A stretch of 23,726 bases of DNA from Cryomorphaceae bacterium (GCA_003451355.1 DMDX01000104.1:12169-35894), one strand, 5' to 3'; shown: positions 7,386 through 15,361, numbered from the stretch's first letter. Numbers and translations: made by a program. The notes: a model not told the origin generated them from the sequence alone.

Positions 7386-8450
7386 TTAGTCAATTGAGGT
7401 AAGTTCGGCCGGAAGCTTTTTGTTCGCCAACTGTCCGCACGCGGCGTCGATGTCTTTGCCGCGCGAATGGCGGACCTTGGCCACGACTCCGACGCGCGCC
7501 AGTCCGTCGACGTAGGCTTGCAAGGCCTCGGGCTCAGCCTGGCGAAAGCGCTCGTCTCCGATGGCGTTGTACTCAATCAAGTTCACTTTGCACGGAACCC
7601 GCTTGGCCAGTTCCACCAAAGCCCGCACGTCCTCGGGCTGGTCGTTGACGTCGCGCCACACCACATACTCAAAGGTGACCTTGCGCTTGGTTGCAGCGTA
7701 CCAGTACTCCAGACTCGAACGAAGCTCTGCAATCGGAGCCACGTCGTTCACCGGCATGATTTGGGCGCGTACCTCGTCGCGCGCGGAATGCAGCGAAACC
7801 GCAAGGTTGAACTTCACCCCGTCGTCGGCGAGCTTGCGAATCATCTTGGGTAGTCCCACCGTGCTCAGCGTGATGCGCTTGGGCGACAGCCCCAGCCCTT
7901 TGGGCGAGGTGATTCGGTCGATGGCCTCGAGCGTGTTTTTGTAGTTCATCAACGGCTCGCCCATGCCCATAAAGACGATGTTGGTCAGCGGGCGACCGAA
8001 CTCAGTGGTTCCCTGCTCGTGAATGGCCCGCACCTGATCGTAGATCTCGTCGGGCTCGAGGTTGCGCATGCGCTTGAGGCGGGCCGTGGCGCAAAACGCG
8101 CAGCCCATGGCACAGCCGACTTGGCTCGAAACGCAGGCCGTAATTCGCTTTTCGGTCGGAATCAGCACGCTTTCGACGACGAGGCCGTCGTGAAGCCGAA
8201 CGGCGTTCTTCAGCGTCCCGTCACTGGACCGCTGCACCGACTCAATGCGCTGGGGGCGGAACTCAAATTCCTCGGCCAACTTGGCCCGCAAGGTTTTGGG
8301 CAAGTTGGACATGTCGTCAAAACTCTGAGCGCCCTTGGCCCACAGCCAGTCGTAGACCTGATCCGCACGGTACGCGGGCTCACCCCACTCGGCAAAGTGC
8401 GCGCGAACCTCCTCGCGCCGAAGGCTTCGAAAATCGGGCTTCGCGGACAT
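7386..8450 (-). CDS. rlmN: Dual-specificity 23S rRNA/tRNA adenine C2-methyltransferase RlmN
   Basis: A 354-residue radical SAM enzyme that methylates A2503 of 23S rRNA and A37 of some tRNAs. The radical SAM cluster motif is CAMGCAFC (C113, C117, C120). Cys338 (AACGQ near the C-terminus) matches the methyl-carrying cysteine and Cys106 (ITACVSS) the resolving cysteine of the family. GMGEPLMNY and the LSTVGLP stretch are also present. The ATG overlaps the stop of the upstream secreted-protein gene as TAATG, so translation is probably coupled; an in-frame start 12 codons earlier lies inside that gene. Confidence 0.96.
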   Translation of the reverse strand: MSAKPDFRSLRREEVRAHFAEWGEPAYRADQVYDWLWAKGAQSFDDMSNLPKTLRAKLAEEFEFRPQRIESVQRSSDGTLKNAVRLHDGLVVESVLIPTEKRITACVSSQVGCAMGCAFCATARLKRMRNLEPDEIYDQVRAIHEQGTTEFGRPLTNIVFMGMGEPLMNYKNTLEAIDRITSPKGLGLSPKRITLSTVGLPKMIRKLADDGVKFNLAVSLHSARDEVRAQIMPVNDVAPIAELRSSLEYWYAATKRKVTFEYVVWRDVNDQPEDVRALVELAKRVPCKVNLIEYNAIGDERFRQAEPEALQAYVDGLARVGVVAKVRHSRGKDIDAACGQLANKKLPAELTSID

Positions 8451-10030
8451 TAGTTGCGCTCGGGGCGAAGGCTCATGAAGACCCACTTTCCGCGCTTCGA
8501 GCCGGGAATCACTGCCTCGCCAGGGGTTCCCAAGTACGAGCGACCGCGGCGCGGCATCAAGATCGCCTTCTCTTTGCGGTTTTCGATCAGCGGAGTGTAG
8601 ACAAGTGTACCGTCAGGCTTGAGGGTAACCTGCACAAGGTTGGCCTTGCGGGCAGCCGCCATACGCTTGGGCGCTTGATTTTTGGCCCAGCGTTGGTCGT
8701 TTCCGCGCGTGTCGTTGAACAAAAACTGAAAGTTCTCGCGGTCGCGCACCAGCAAGAATCCAGAATTGACTCCGCCGTCGTTCGCGGAGTACTGCTGCTT
8801 CGGAATCACCGAAACGCGCTCGATTTCGCCTTGAGCGTCGACCATCATAGCCCAAATGTTGTCGTAGTAGTAATAGTAGTTCGTAACACTACCGTTGCGG
8901 GTTTGGGTCGTGACCACCACCATGTCGTAGTCCTCCATCAGCACGAGGCTGCCGCCGCCTTCGCGCGGAACCATTCCACGAAACACGTACGACTCGTTCG
9001 CCACTCCCTTGCGGCGCGCACGCGCAGAACCGTCTTTGCGGCCGTCGTTGATGTAGTCAAACTCGCGAAGGTTCATGAAATCTGAAGTCAACGGCTCAAT
9101 CGTGCTTTGGTCGAGGGTCATGTAAAACATACCGCTGGTCGACCCGTAGCGCTTGTCTGAGTACATGCCGCTGATGGCGATTTTACCAGGGATTTGGTCG
9201 GCTTCTACGCCGATTCCGCCCACCACAAACTTGTCTTTAAGGCCAAGGTCAACTTCTTGAAAAACCTCGTCGTTGGGATTCGCGTGCAAGATGAAGAACT
9301 CCTGATTGGGAGCAAACATTTGGCGCTTCTCGTTCTTGGCGCGGTCCGGGCGGCGTGCAGCCAAAATGTAGACGTCCCCGTTGATCGCGTAGTCCACATC
9401 CATCATACTGACGTTGCGGGACGCGTAATCCAACTTGACTGAGGCTCCCCCCAACGGATTGCCCTCGCGGTCAAAGCGCTTGACCTCAACCTGGACTTCT
9501 TCTTTTCGGTCTTCTTCAGGGAAGCTCACCACGGCGAAGCTCGTGGCATTGTAGTTCCAGCTCACTTTGAATCCCCCCATGTAGGCGCGCTTGGCAGTGA
9601 TGCGGTCGAGCTCAATAAAGTCTGAAATGTTGCCGTCGGCATCGATGGTGCGCAGAAGTACGTAGCGCACGTCGTCCGCCTTAGAGTACGCCTGGTAAAA
9701 CACATAAGTGGTCTGACCGAAGGTGACCATGCTGTGAAAGCTCATCGGCGCATCTCGGTACTTGTCAATCGTCTCCTCGACTTGCCACACTTGTTCCATG
9801 CTAAATCGGTCGTAGCGGGCGTAGTAGTACTTTGCCTTGCGCAGAAGGGACCGCGACGTGCTCCCGTAGGTCATAAAATTGGCGGAATCCAGGCTCGTCA
9901 CATAGTCAAGCTGAATTTCGCGGTTTTTGTAGCCCCGACTCCAGCGAACTTCAATGGTTTCGGAATCTTGAGCTAAACCAGCTGTAGAGAGCAGTACAGC
10001 TCCCAAGAGAAAAAGGGCAAATCGCTTCAT
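8450..10030 (-). CDS. Secreted protein of unknown function, Bacteroidota type
   Basis: A 526-residue protein with a clear signal peptide (MKRFALFLLGAVLLSTAGLAQ) and no further membrane segment. The mature part alternates short beta-prone stretches with polar turns (YVLLRTIDADGNIS, NGDVYILAARR, GGSLVLMEDYDMVVV), which suggests a beta-propeller or similar repeat fold, but I cannot assign a family. A run of five tyrosines (NYYYYYDN) lies near residue 383. It has no lipoprotein cysteine and no C-terminal T9SS-like domain that I can see. It is divergent from a predicted outer-membrane protein, and its stop overlaps the rlmN start. The ATG follows a promoter box by four bases. Confidence 0.72.
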   Translation of the reverse strand: MKRFALFLLGAVLLSTAGLAQDSETIEVRWSRGYKNREIQLDYVTSLDSANFMTYGSTSRSLLRKAKYYYARYDRFSMEQVWQVEETIDKYRDAPMSFHSMVTFGQTTYVFYQAYSKADDVRYVLLRTIDADGNISDFIELDRITAKRAYMGGFKVSWNYNATSFAVVSFPEEDRKEEVQVEVKRFDREGNPLGGASVKLDYASRNVSMMDVDYAINGDVYILAARRPDRAKNEKRQMFAPNQEFFILHANPNDEVFQEVDLGLKDKFVVGGIGVEADQIPGKIAISGMYSDKRYGSTSGMFYMTLDQSTIEPLTSDFMNLREFDYINDGRKDGSARARRKGVANESYVFRGMVPREGGGSLVLMEDYDMVVVTTQTRNGSVTNYYYYYDNIWAMMVDAQGEIERVSVIPKQQYSANDGGVNSGFLLVRDRENFQFLFNDTRGNDQRWAKNQAPKRMAAARKANLVQVTLKPDGTLVYTPLIENRKEKAILMPRRGRSYLGTPGEAVIPGSKRGKWVFMSLRPERN

Positions 10031-10034
10031 CGGT

Positions 10035-10042
10035 CAAAGTTA
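10035..10042 (-). promoter_or_regulatory. -7 box TAACTTTG before the secreted-protein gene
   Basis: A perfect TAnnTTTG box ends four bases before the ATG at 10030. A TTG element at 10059-10061 lies 16 bases further upstream. Transcription would begin at about the ATG, giving a leaderless message. Confidence 0.65.
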
Positions 10043-10085
10043 CTTCATTTCAAAGTGGCAAGAATTTTGCCTGAAGCATCTCCGT

Positions 10086-10093
10086 TATCTTTA
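10086..10093 (+). promoter_or_regulatory. -7 box TATCTTTA before the beta-barrel gene
   Basis: The box differs from TAnnTTTG only in the last base and ends four bases before the ATG at 10098. A TTTTG element (TTG at 10067-10069) lies 16 bases upstream of the box. The -33 elements of this promoter and the divergent one at 10059-10061 are only five bases apart. Confidence 0.5.
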
Positions 10094-10097
10094 TGCC

Positions 10098-10850
10098 ATG
10101 AATTTTCGCACGCTCATTTTTGCATTAGCCACCCTAATTGCGGTCGACACCACGGCACAAGTCACCGTCAAACGCTATAATGTGGACGGCACAACGGCCT
10201 CAAGTTCTTCAAATTCTTCGAAATCGGTGCGGAATCGGAACCGCATGATTGCACGCTACCCCACCGCCGTGAAGTTCAATGTGACCCCATTCTTCTCGGG
10301 CCACTACCCCATTTCGGTAGAACAACGCCTCAGCCCCTACTTCACCATTGAAGCCGGACTCGGCCTCACGCTGCACAACACGATCGACGCATTTGTCGAC
10401 GAGGCAATCTTGTGGAGCGACAACTCGTTTTACAGCCTAGACAGCCGGGTCCGTCCGGGCTCGAGCCAAACGCTGAACATCAAGGTGTTCCCTGGCGGAG
10501 ACTCGTACGACGACGGATTTTACATTGGTGCGTTCATTCAAAACCGCCGCTTCAATAAAGTTTTTGACGGCATTGACGGCCCTATCACCAGCTTCAAACA
10601 GAACTTTGACCAAGGCATTATGATGGGGTACCACATTCGCTCGAGCGATCGCTTCTTAGTGGATTTGAGTCTTGGGGTTTCCAATCGATTCGTGAACTTT
10701 CCCATCGTAGCTGAGAACTATACGATTGACCCTGTGACCGGACAAGAGCTGTACCAAGCCTTTATTGACGACAGCCGTGACGGCCGCTACCAAAACATTG
10801 GGATCTTCATGGGCATCAAGGTGGGCTACCTCATGGGAAGCGGCCGCTAA
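10098..10850 (+). CDS. Predicted outer-membrane beta-barrel protein, function unknown
   Basis: A 250-residue protein with a signal peptide (about 1-20, ending TTAQ), a Ser/Asn-rich segment (about 34-47), and then alternating amphipathic beta strands such as AVKFNVTPFFSGHYPISVEQRL, FTIEAGLGLTLH, GFYIGAFIQ, FLVDLSLGVSNRFV and a C-terminal IGIFMGIKVGYLMG. This pattern fits a small 8-10-stranded outer-membrane barrel. The opening TPFFSGHYPISVEQRL resembles DUF3575-like proteins, but I would not fix the family without a search. It shares a divergent promoter region with the secreted protein at 8450-10030 and ends at a strong terminator. Confidence 0.68.
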   Translation: MNFRTLIFALATLIAVDTTAQVTVKRYNVDGTTASSSSNSSKSVRNRNRMIARYPTAVKFNVTPFFSGHYPISVEQRLSPYFTIEAGLGLTLHNTIDAFVDEAILWSDNSFYSLDSRVRPGSSQTLNIKVFPGGDSYDDGFYIGAFIQNRRFNKVFDGIDGPITSFKQNFDQGIMMGYHIRSSDRFLVDLSLGVSNRFVNFPIVAENYTIDPVTGQELYQAFIDDSRDGRYQNIGIFMGIKVGYLMGSGR

Positions 10851-10864
10851 AGACCCCCAGACCT

Positions 10865-10897
10865 AAAAAAAGCCGACCCGTTGGGTCGGCTTTTTTT
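10865..10897. terminator. Bidirectional intrinsic terminator
   Basis: A perfect stem of GCCGACCC (10872-10879) and GGGTCGGC (10883-10890) with a GTT loop is flanked by seven A on the left and eight T on the right, so it ends with a T run on both strands. It separates the convergent barrel gene (ends 10850) and queA (ends 10915). Confidence 0.93.
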
Positions 10898-10914
10898 TGT
10901 TGGTATGAACGTAC

Positions 10915-11970
10915 TTACACGAACATAAGCGCGTCGCCGTAGCTCAAGAATCGGTAGTTCTCTTTCACCGCCGTATTGTAAATATCCATGGTCAACTCGT
11001 AGCCCGCAAAAGCCGCGGTAAGCATCAACATGGTCGACTGAGGCGCATGAAAGTTGGTAATCAAACTATTGACCACCTTAAACTCGTGCGGGGGGAAAAT
11101 AAATTTGGACGTCCATCCGTTGCCCGATTTAATGCGGTGGTCCGTAATGGATGCGGACTCCAACGAGCGAATTACACTGGTGCCTACGGCGCAGACCTTA
11201 CGTCGTTCCGCCTTTGCTTGATTGACTCGCTCTGCAGTATTTGGGTAAATCCAGTACTGCTCTGACTCCATCTTGTGCTTCGAAAGATCCTCGACTTCGA
11301 CCTGGCGAAAGGTTCCCAGTCCGACATGCATGGTCATCTCTACCGTGTCGATGCCCTTGATTTCGAGCTTTTTCATCAAGTTCTTACTGAAGTGCAGCGA
11401 GGCCACTGGTGCGGCTACGGCTCCCTCAACCTTGGCAAAAATGCTCTGGTAGCGCTCGGCGTCTGCATCTTCGAGCGGACGCGTGATGTACTTGGGCAAT
11501 GGCGTCTCACCCATCTCTTTAAGCATGAGGCGGAACTCTTCATAGCTTCCGTCAAAGAGGAAGCGAAGGGTACGTCCGCGCGACGTCGTATTGTCGATGA
11601 CCTCGGCCACAAGGCTGTCATCATCCCCAAAGTAGAGTTTGTTTCCGATTCGGATTTTGCGGGCGGGATCCACCAACACATCCCAAAGACGGCTCTCGGC
11701 GTTGAGTTCGCGAAGCAGGAACACCTCGATCAAGGCACCCGTCTTTTCTTTGTTGCCCCACATACGGGCCGGGAAAACCTTTGTATTGTTGATCACCAGA
11801 AGGTCGCGTGGCTCAAAGAAATTGGCTAGGTCGCGAAAGTAGTGGTGCTCAATGCTTCCGGACTCCCGATTCACCACCATCAACCGCGCGTCGTCGCGAA
11901 AATCAACAGGATGCTGCGCAATATGCGCTTCAGGCAATTCGTAGCCAAAGTGGGAGAGCTTCATTTTCAT
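10915..11970 (-). CDS. queA: S-adenosylmethionine:tRNA ribosyltransferase-isomerase QueA
   Basis: A 351-residue enzyme that moves the ribosyl part of SAM to preQ1 in tRNA to give epoxyqueuosine. Family stretches visible are LVINNTKVFPAR, VDPARKIRIG, MHVGLGTFRQVE and the C-terminal VNSLITNFHAPQSTMLMLTAAF. The segment usually written VAAPTAGLHF reads VAAPVASLHF here, a mild deviation. The start is ATG 11970 (MKMKLSHF); a second ATG two codons on (MKLSHF) is possible. The promoter box six bases upstream favours the first. No queuosine-pathway partner lies in this window. Confidence 0.96.
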   Translation of the reverse strand: MKMKLSHFGYELPEAHIAQHPVDFRDDARLMVVNRESGSIEHHYFRDLANFFEPRDLLVINNTKVFPARMWGNKEKTGALIEVFLLRELNAESRLWDVLVDPARKIRIGNKLYFGDDDSLVAEVIDNTTSRGRTLRFLFDGSYEEFRLMLKEMGETPLPKYITRPLEDADAERYQSIFAKVEGAVAAPVASLHFSKNLMKKLEIKGIDTVEMTMHVGLGTFRQVEVEDLSKHKMESEQYWIYPNTAERVNQAKAERRKVCAVGTSVIRSLESASITDHRIKSGNGWTSKFIFPPHEFKVVNSLITNFHAPQSTMLMLTAAFAGYELTMDIYNTAVKENYRFLSYGDALMFV

Positions 11971-11976
11971 AGGGGG

Positions 11977-11984
11977 CAAAGGTA
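11977..11984 (-). promoter_or_regulatory. Promoter of queA: TTGACA-N18-TACCTTTG
   Basis: A perfect TAnnTTTG box ends six bases before the queA ATG. Upstream, TTGACA occurs at 12003-12008, its TTG being 21 bases from the box, within the range described for Bacteroidota promoters. The predicted mRNA is leaderless or nearly so. Confidence 0.65.
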
Positions 11985-12013
11985 CCCTTTTGAACTAGGC
12001 CTTGTCAAGTGTG

Positions 12014-12037
12014 AACCGCAATTGCCTTTTTGCGGTT
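12014..12037. repeat. 8-bp perfect inverted repeat between queA and the divergent gene
   Basis: AACCGCAA (12014-12021) and TTGCGGTT (12030-12037) are exact inverted copies around an 8-base centre. The element ends 11 bases before the ATG at 12049 and lies just upstream of the queA -33 element, which suits an operator for the divergent promoters; a hairpin in a short leader is the alternative. Confidence 0.5.
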
Positions 12038-12048
12038 AATTTCACAGT

Positions 12049-12723
12049 ATGGGAACGGACTTAGAACGTACACTTTTAAACCGAAGCGCTGGCGACGCCC
12101 AGGCTTGGGAACAATGGCTTGCCAGCGATGAGGCGCAGCGCAGCAAATTGGTAGAACCCTTTCAGCGCGAGGGTCAGCTTCCACTAGAAGCGATGGTGCG
12201 CGACCGCATCGTCCACGAAGACCACTTAAAGTCGCTTTGTGTGGACTACCGACTGCGCTTTTTGGATGCCAACCACTTTGCGGGACAGATTCCGTACGAA
12301 GCCGTTGCGGCAATGGAGCGCCTCGACGCCGCAGCCGGAACCCGTTTGAACGGATACAAAATTGTGGCTCCCGCATCGCTCTTTCGCCTTACCTACCAAG
12401 ACAAGGACCCCTTGCTCCTGCTTGAACTTGGCGGGGGCTACCACTACTTGGTGCACAAGTGGGGCGGTGAAGTCAATCCGCTGCGCCGCATGCTGATGTA
12501 CCCACTTCGCTCGTTCAAAACCATGATGCAGAGCATCTTAGTATTTTGCGCAGTCGTGGCCTTGGCCGTGCCCGAGTCAGTGATGGGCGCCCATTCAGGC
12601 TTTGTGCGCGGAATTTTCTTTTTTTACCTGCTCTTCGCCACCTCTGCGATGGCCGCACTTTACGGATTTTCGCGCGCGAAAAACTTCAGCGAAAACCTCT
12701 GGACCTCGCGCTACGACGACTGA
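12049..12723 (+). CDS. Conserved-looking membrane protein of unknown function
   Basis: A 224-residue protein. The first about 160 residues are soluble and contain RFLDANHFAGQIPYEAV, LNGYKIVAPASLFRLTYQDKDPLLLLELGGGYHYLVHKWGGE, a pattern I recall from unnamed Bacteroidota proteins. Two hydrophobic segments follow (about 163-182 and 187-208), so the C-terminus is membrane-embedded and the N-terminal part probably cytoplasmic. No signal peptide or catalytic motif is visible. A weak box (TAATTTCA) ends four bases upstream of the ATG. The last 13 bases overlap the end of truB on the other strand. Confidence 0.72.
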   Translation: MGTDLERTLLNRSAGDAQAWEQWLASDEAQRSKLVEPFQREGQLPLEAMVRDRIVHEDHLKSLCVDYRLRFLDANHFAGQIPYEAVAAMERLDAAAGTRLNGYKIVAPASLFRLTYQDKDPLLLLELGGGYHYLVHKWGGEVNPLRRMLMYPLRSFKTMMQSILVFCAVVALAVPESVMGAHSGFVRGIFFFYLLFATSAMAALYGFSRAKNFSENLWTSRYDD

Positions 12724-13424
12724 ACCGCGGCGAGCACTTCGTCCAGCGACGACATCGCCGAGAACGGAACCACCTCGGTGCGGCGCAATGCCGTGAGGTA
12801 GGCTCCGCAGCCCAAATGCTGACCCATGTCGTGGGCGAGCGATCGGATGTACGTCCCTTTGCCGCAGCCCACCGTTAGTTCCCACACGTCGGGCGCGAGC
12901 GCCGAGATTTCTAGGCGGTGGATCTGCACGGGACGGGCTTTGATTTCGGCAGTCTTGCCGCTCCGGGCTAATTCGTAGGCCCGAGCTCCGTCGATTTTTA
13001 CCGCGCTAAAAATGGGCGGAACCTGAAGCACCTCTCCCATGAACTTCGCGGTGAGCGCTGCAGCTATGTCTTTGGTGAGCTCGGGGATGGGCTGACCGCT
13101 CGGTTGTTCTGGAGTTTCTGCATCGTAGCTCGCAGTAACAGCACCCAACTTCAGGGTGGCTGTGTAGGTCTTGGCTCCCGCCATCACTGACTCGATGTCT
13201 TTGGTGGCGCGCCCGACGGCAAGTACCAGCATTCCGGTGGCCAGGGGATCCAGCGTTCCCGCATGGCCAATTTTGATTCGGGTTGCGTAGCGCTTCTTGA
13301 GGGCGTTGCGGACTTTGGCGACCACATCAAACGAGGTCCATTCGAGCGGTTTGTCGACCGCAATCCAGAATCCTGCACGGGCCTCCTCGGGGTCCGTGGG
13401 TATACTTAACTGAGGACGGTCCAC
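12711..13424 (-). CDS. truB: tRNA pseudouridine(55) synthase TruB, non-ATG start
   Basis: About 237 residues. The catalytic motif is KIGHAGTLDPLATGML with the nucleophile Asp59 (numbered from the GTG), and the conserved DKPLEWTSFDV and FSAVKIDGARAYELAR are present. It converts U55 to pseudouridine in the T-loop of tRNAs. There is no ATG, and the only usual start codon near the conserved N-terminus is GTG at 13424, which overlaps the uppP end by 19 bases. Alignment from memory with flavobacterial TruB would put the start at about the ATA codon just after the uppP stop, so initiation at ATA cannot be excluded. Its 3' end overlaps the convergent gene at 12049-12723. Confidence 0.9.
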   Translation of the reverse strand: MDRPQLSIPTDPEEARAGFWIAVDKPLEWTSFDVVAKVRNALKKRYATRIKIGHAGTLDPLATGMLVLAVGRATKDIESVMAGAKTYTATLKLGAVTASYDAETPEQPSGQPIPELTKDIAAALTAKFMGEVLQVPPIFSAVKIDGARAYELARSGKTAEIKARPVQIHRLEISALAPDVWELTVGCGKGTYIRSLAHDMGQHLGCGAYLTALRRTEVVPFSAMSSLDEVLAAVQSS

Positions 13425-14203
13425 ACGCTGGCAACCGTTCCGACCGCGAAGCAGTAGTACGCGAAGTACTTGAGCTTGGCGCGCTTGACGAGGCGAATCA
13501 TGGCCCGACAGGCCCAAAGTCCCGTGACAAAGGCCGCCGCAAATCCAACGAACAAGGGAAGCAATGGCTCACTCGACGACCCGGGATTGGACGCCAAATC
13601 GGCCACGTCGAGAATTATTTTACCCATGATTAACGGTACAACCATTAAAAACGAGAAGCGTGCTGCGTGCTCTCGGTCAATGCCCAGCAAAACGCTGGTG
13701 CTGATGGTGGCTCCGCTTCGGGAAATTCCAGGAAGAATGGCAATGGCCTGCGCAATCCCCACAGCGAATGCATCGGCAACCGAAACCTTTTTGTGGGTTT
13801 TTTTGGCGCGGTCCGCCATTAAAAGCAGCAATCCGGTGATGATGAGCATCGCTCCGACAAGGAGCGTGGAGTCTTCAAAAAGCCCTTCGATGGCATCTTC
13901 AAAAAGAAGGCCTACAAATGCTGCAGGAATCATGGATACCAGGATGGACCCCGCGAAACGGCGGTCCTCTTCATGCCCTTTGATGAGCCCTTGGACCACC
14001 GAGACAATGTCTTTGTAAAAAACCACTACGGTCGCCAGCGCGGTGGCCGCGTGGACTGTTACCGTGAATAGCAGACCGCTGCTGCCGGAAACTTCGATAC
14101 CCAGAAGGCCGCGGCCCAACTCGAGGTGCCCCGAAGAGCTGACCGGTAGGAATTCCGAGAGACCCTGAATGATACCCAGGATGATTGCACTGAGCCAATC
14201 CAT
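13406..14203 (-). CDS. uppP: Undecaprenyl-diphosphatase UppP (BacA)
   Basis: A 265-residue integral membrane enzyme that dephosphorylates undecaprenyl diphosphate to recycle the lipid carrier for peptidoglycan and other surface polymers. The two conserved motifs are present: QGLSEFLPVSSSGHL (13-27, with E17 and H26) and LPGISRSGATIS (158-169, with R162). Several transmembrane helices follow. The start is three bases after the DUF3098 gene. High-level expression of this family gives bacitracin resistance elsewhere. Confidence 0.96.
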   Translation of the reverse strand: MDWLSAIILGIIQGLSEFLPVSSSGHLELGRGLLGIEVSGSSGLLFTVTVHAATALATVVVFYKDIVSVVQGLIKGHEEDRRFAGSILVSMIPAAFVGLLFEDAIEGLFEDSTLLVGAMLIITGLLLLMADRAKKTHKKVSVADAFAVGIAQAIAILPGISRSGATISTSVLLGIDREHAARFSFLMVVPLIMGKIILDVADLASNPGSSSEPLLPLFVGFAAAFVTGLWACRAMIRLVKRAKLKYFAYYCFAVGTVASVWTVLS

Positions 14204-14206
14204 GGA

Positions 14207-14434
14207 TTACTCGGCTTTGGGTTTGCGCATGATGGCCCAGACTTCGACGGCGAATCCCACGACGATCAAGAAGGGAGCGACCACGATACGGCGCGCGCTA
14301 AAGAGCTCGGGATTGTAGACATTGGGATCTTCAGAGCCTCCGCCTATCATGAGTATGAAACCCAGTACAATCAGGGCAATTCCAGAGAGCATGAGCACGT
14401 AGTTGCCGCGCTGAAAAAGGAAGGTAGTCTTCAT
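14207..14434 (-). CDS. DUF3098 small membrane protein
   Basis: A 75-residue protein with two transmembrane helices (about 11-27 and 50-66) joined by the characteristic GGGSEDPNVYNPELFSARRI loop. It matches DUF3098, a Bacteroidota family of unknown function regularly found between ftsX and uppP. The ATG overlaps the ftsX stop as ATGA, so it is probably translated along with FtsX. Function is not known; association with the division or cell-wall machinery is only suggested by the conserved gene order. Confidence 0.88.
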   Translation of the reverse strand: MKTTFLFQRGNYVLMLSGIALIVLGFILMIGGGSEDPNVYNPELFSARRIVVAPFLIVVGFAVEVWAIMRKPKAE

Positions 14435-15318
14435 CGTTCGTAAAGTTGGTTGGTGTTCAATGCAAGGTATCGGCGCACAGCCAATGCAGTAGACGACGTG
14501 GTCAACACGACCCCAATGAGGATTTGGGCTGCGGCCAAGGCGCCCCAAAGGCTCCACGTCAGGCTTACCGCGAGGCGCGGCCACTCATTGATGAGAAGGG
14601 CGTATGTCGTGGCCAAAATGAGTGCCGCGGTAAGTCCGCCCAAGGCGCCAAGAATGAGGCCCTCCTTGAGAAACGGCTTGTGAATAAATGCTTTAGTGGC
14701 CCCGACAAGCTGCATCGTCTTAAGGGTAAACCGGCGGGCATAAATCGCGAGGCGCAAGGCATTGTTGATCAGCATCAGACTGACAAGCAGCAAAATGGCC
14801 ACCGCGGCGAGCATCGCCGTGTTGATTTTACCCACATTTTGGTGAATCACCGAAACGAGGTCGCGGTCGTAGACCAGGTTTTCGACAATCGAAGCCTCGA
14901 GAAAACGCTCTTGAAGCTTGGCGAGTTGGTCGGGGCTGACGAAGTCCGCCTTGAGTTTGACATCAATCGCATCACTCAAGGGATTGAATCCGAGAAAGTC
15001 GACAAAGTCCTCGCCAAGATCCTCCTGAAACTGCTCGGCCGCCTCTTCTTTGCCCACAAAGCGAAGGCTGCGGATCTCGGGTTCGTCGGACCAGTCCTTG
15101 ATAAAAGCGTCCGCCTTTTCTTGGGTTGCGTCGGATTTGAGAAAGAGCGTGAACGTAAAATTCTCTTTGAGGTCGTCGGTCAGAACCCGTGACTGGTAGG
15201 CCAATGTGGCCATGATTCCGGTCAAAAAGAGCACGAGGCCGATGCTGAGCACCACCCCGGCGTACGAAAAGCGCACCCGGCGCTTGTTGAAGGCTTCTTC
15301 TCCCTGTGCTTTGGCCAT
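14431..15318 (-). CDS. ftsX: Cell division protein FtsX
   Basis: A 295-residue membrane protein with the FtsX layout: one helix near the N-terminus (about 17-40), a periplasmic domain (about 45-160), then three helices in the C-terminal half, ending TTSSTALAVRRYLALN. FtsX with the ATPase FtsE signals to peptidoglycan hydrolases at the division site. ftsE is not in the window, which is usual in Bacteroidota. The start MAKAQGEEAF is set by the promoter box five bases upstream; an in-frame start 10 codons earlier would lie upstream of the box. First gene of ftsX-DUF3098-uppP-truB. Confidence 0.93.
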   Translation of the reverse strand: MAKAQGEEAFNKRRVRFSYAGVVLSIGLVLFLTGIMATLAYQSRVLTDDLKENFTFTLFLKSDATQEKADAFIKDWSDEPEIRSLRFVGKEEAAEQFQEDLGEDFVDFLGFNPLSDAIDVKLKADFVSPDQLAKLQERFLEASIVENLVYDRDLVSVIHQNVGKINTAMLAAVAILLLVSLMLINNALRLAIYARRFTLKTMQLVGATKAFIHKPFLKEGLILGALGGLTAALILATTYALLINEWPRLAVSLTWSLWGALAAAQILIGVVLTTSSTALAVRRYLALNTNQLYER

Positions 15319-15323
15319 GGGGA

Positions 15324-15331
15324 CAAATCTA
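15324..15331 (-). promoter_or_regulatory. -7 box TAGATTTG directly before ftsX
   Basis: A perfect TAnnTTTG box ends five bases before the ftsX ATG and predicts a leaderless operon mRNA. It is only 22 bases from the divergent leuS box. No TTG is visible at -33. Confidence 0.6.
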
Positions 15332-15353
15332 CGCGAAATCCGAGGCACGGGGC

Positions 15354-15361
15354 TACTTTTG
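15354..15361 (+). promoter_or_regulatory. -7 box TACTTTTG directly before leuS
   Basis: A perfect TAnnTTTG box ends five bases before the leuS ATG. The predicted transcription start is the start codon itself, so there is no room for a T-box or other leader control. No TTG is visible at -33. Confidence 0.6.

Noticed and set aside
8860..8885. Simple-sequence tract encoding five tyrosines in the secreted protein
   Set aside because: Short trinucleotide-like run with mixed TAC and TAT codons; no sign of phase variation or of a wider repeat.
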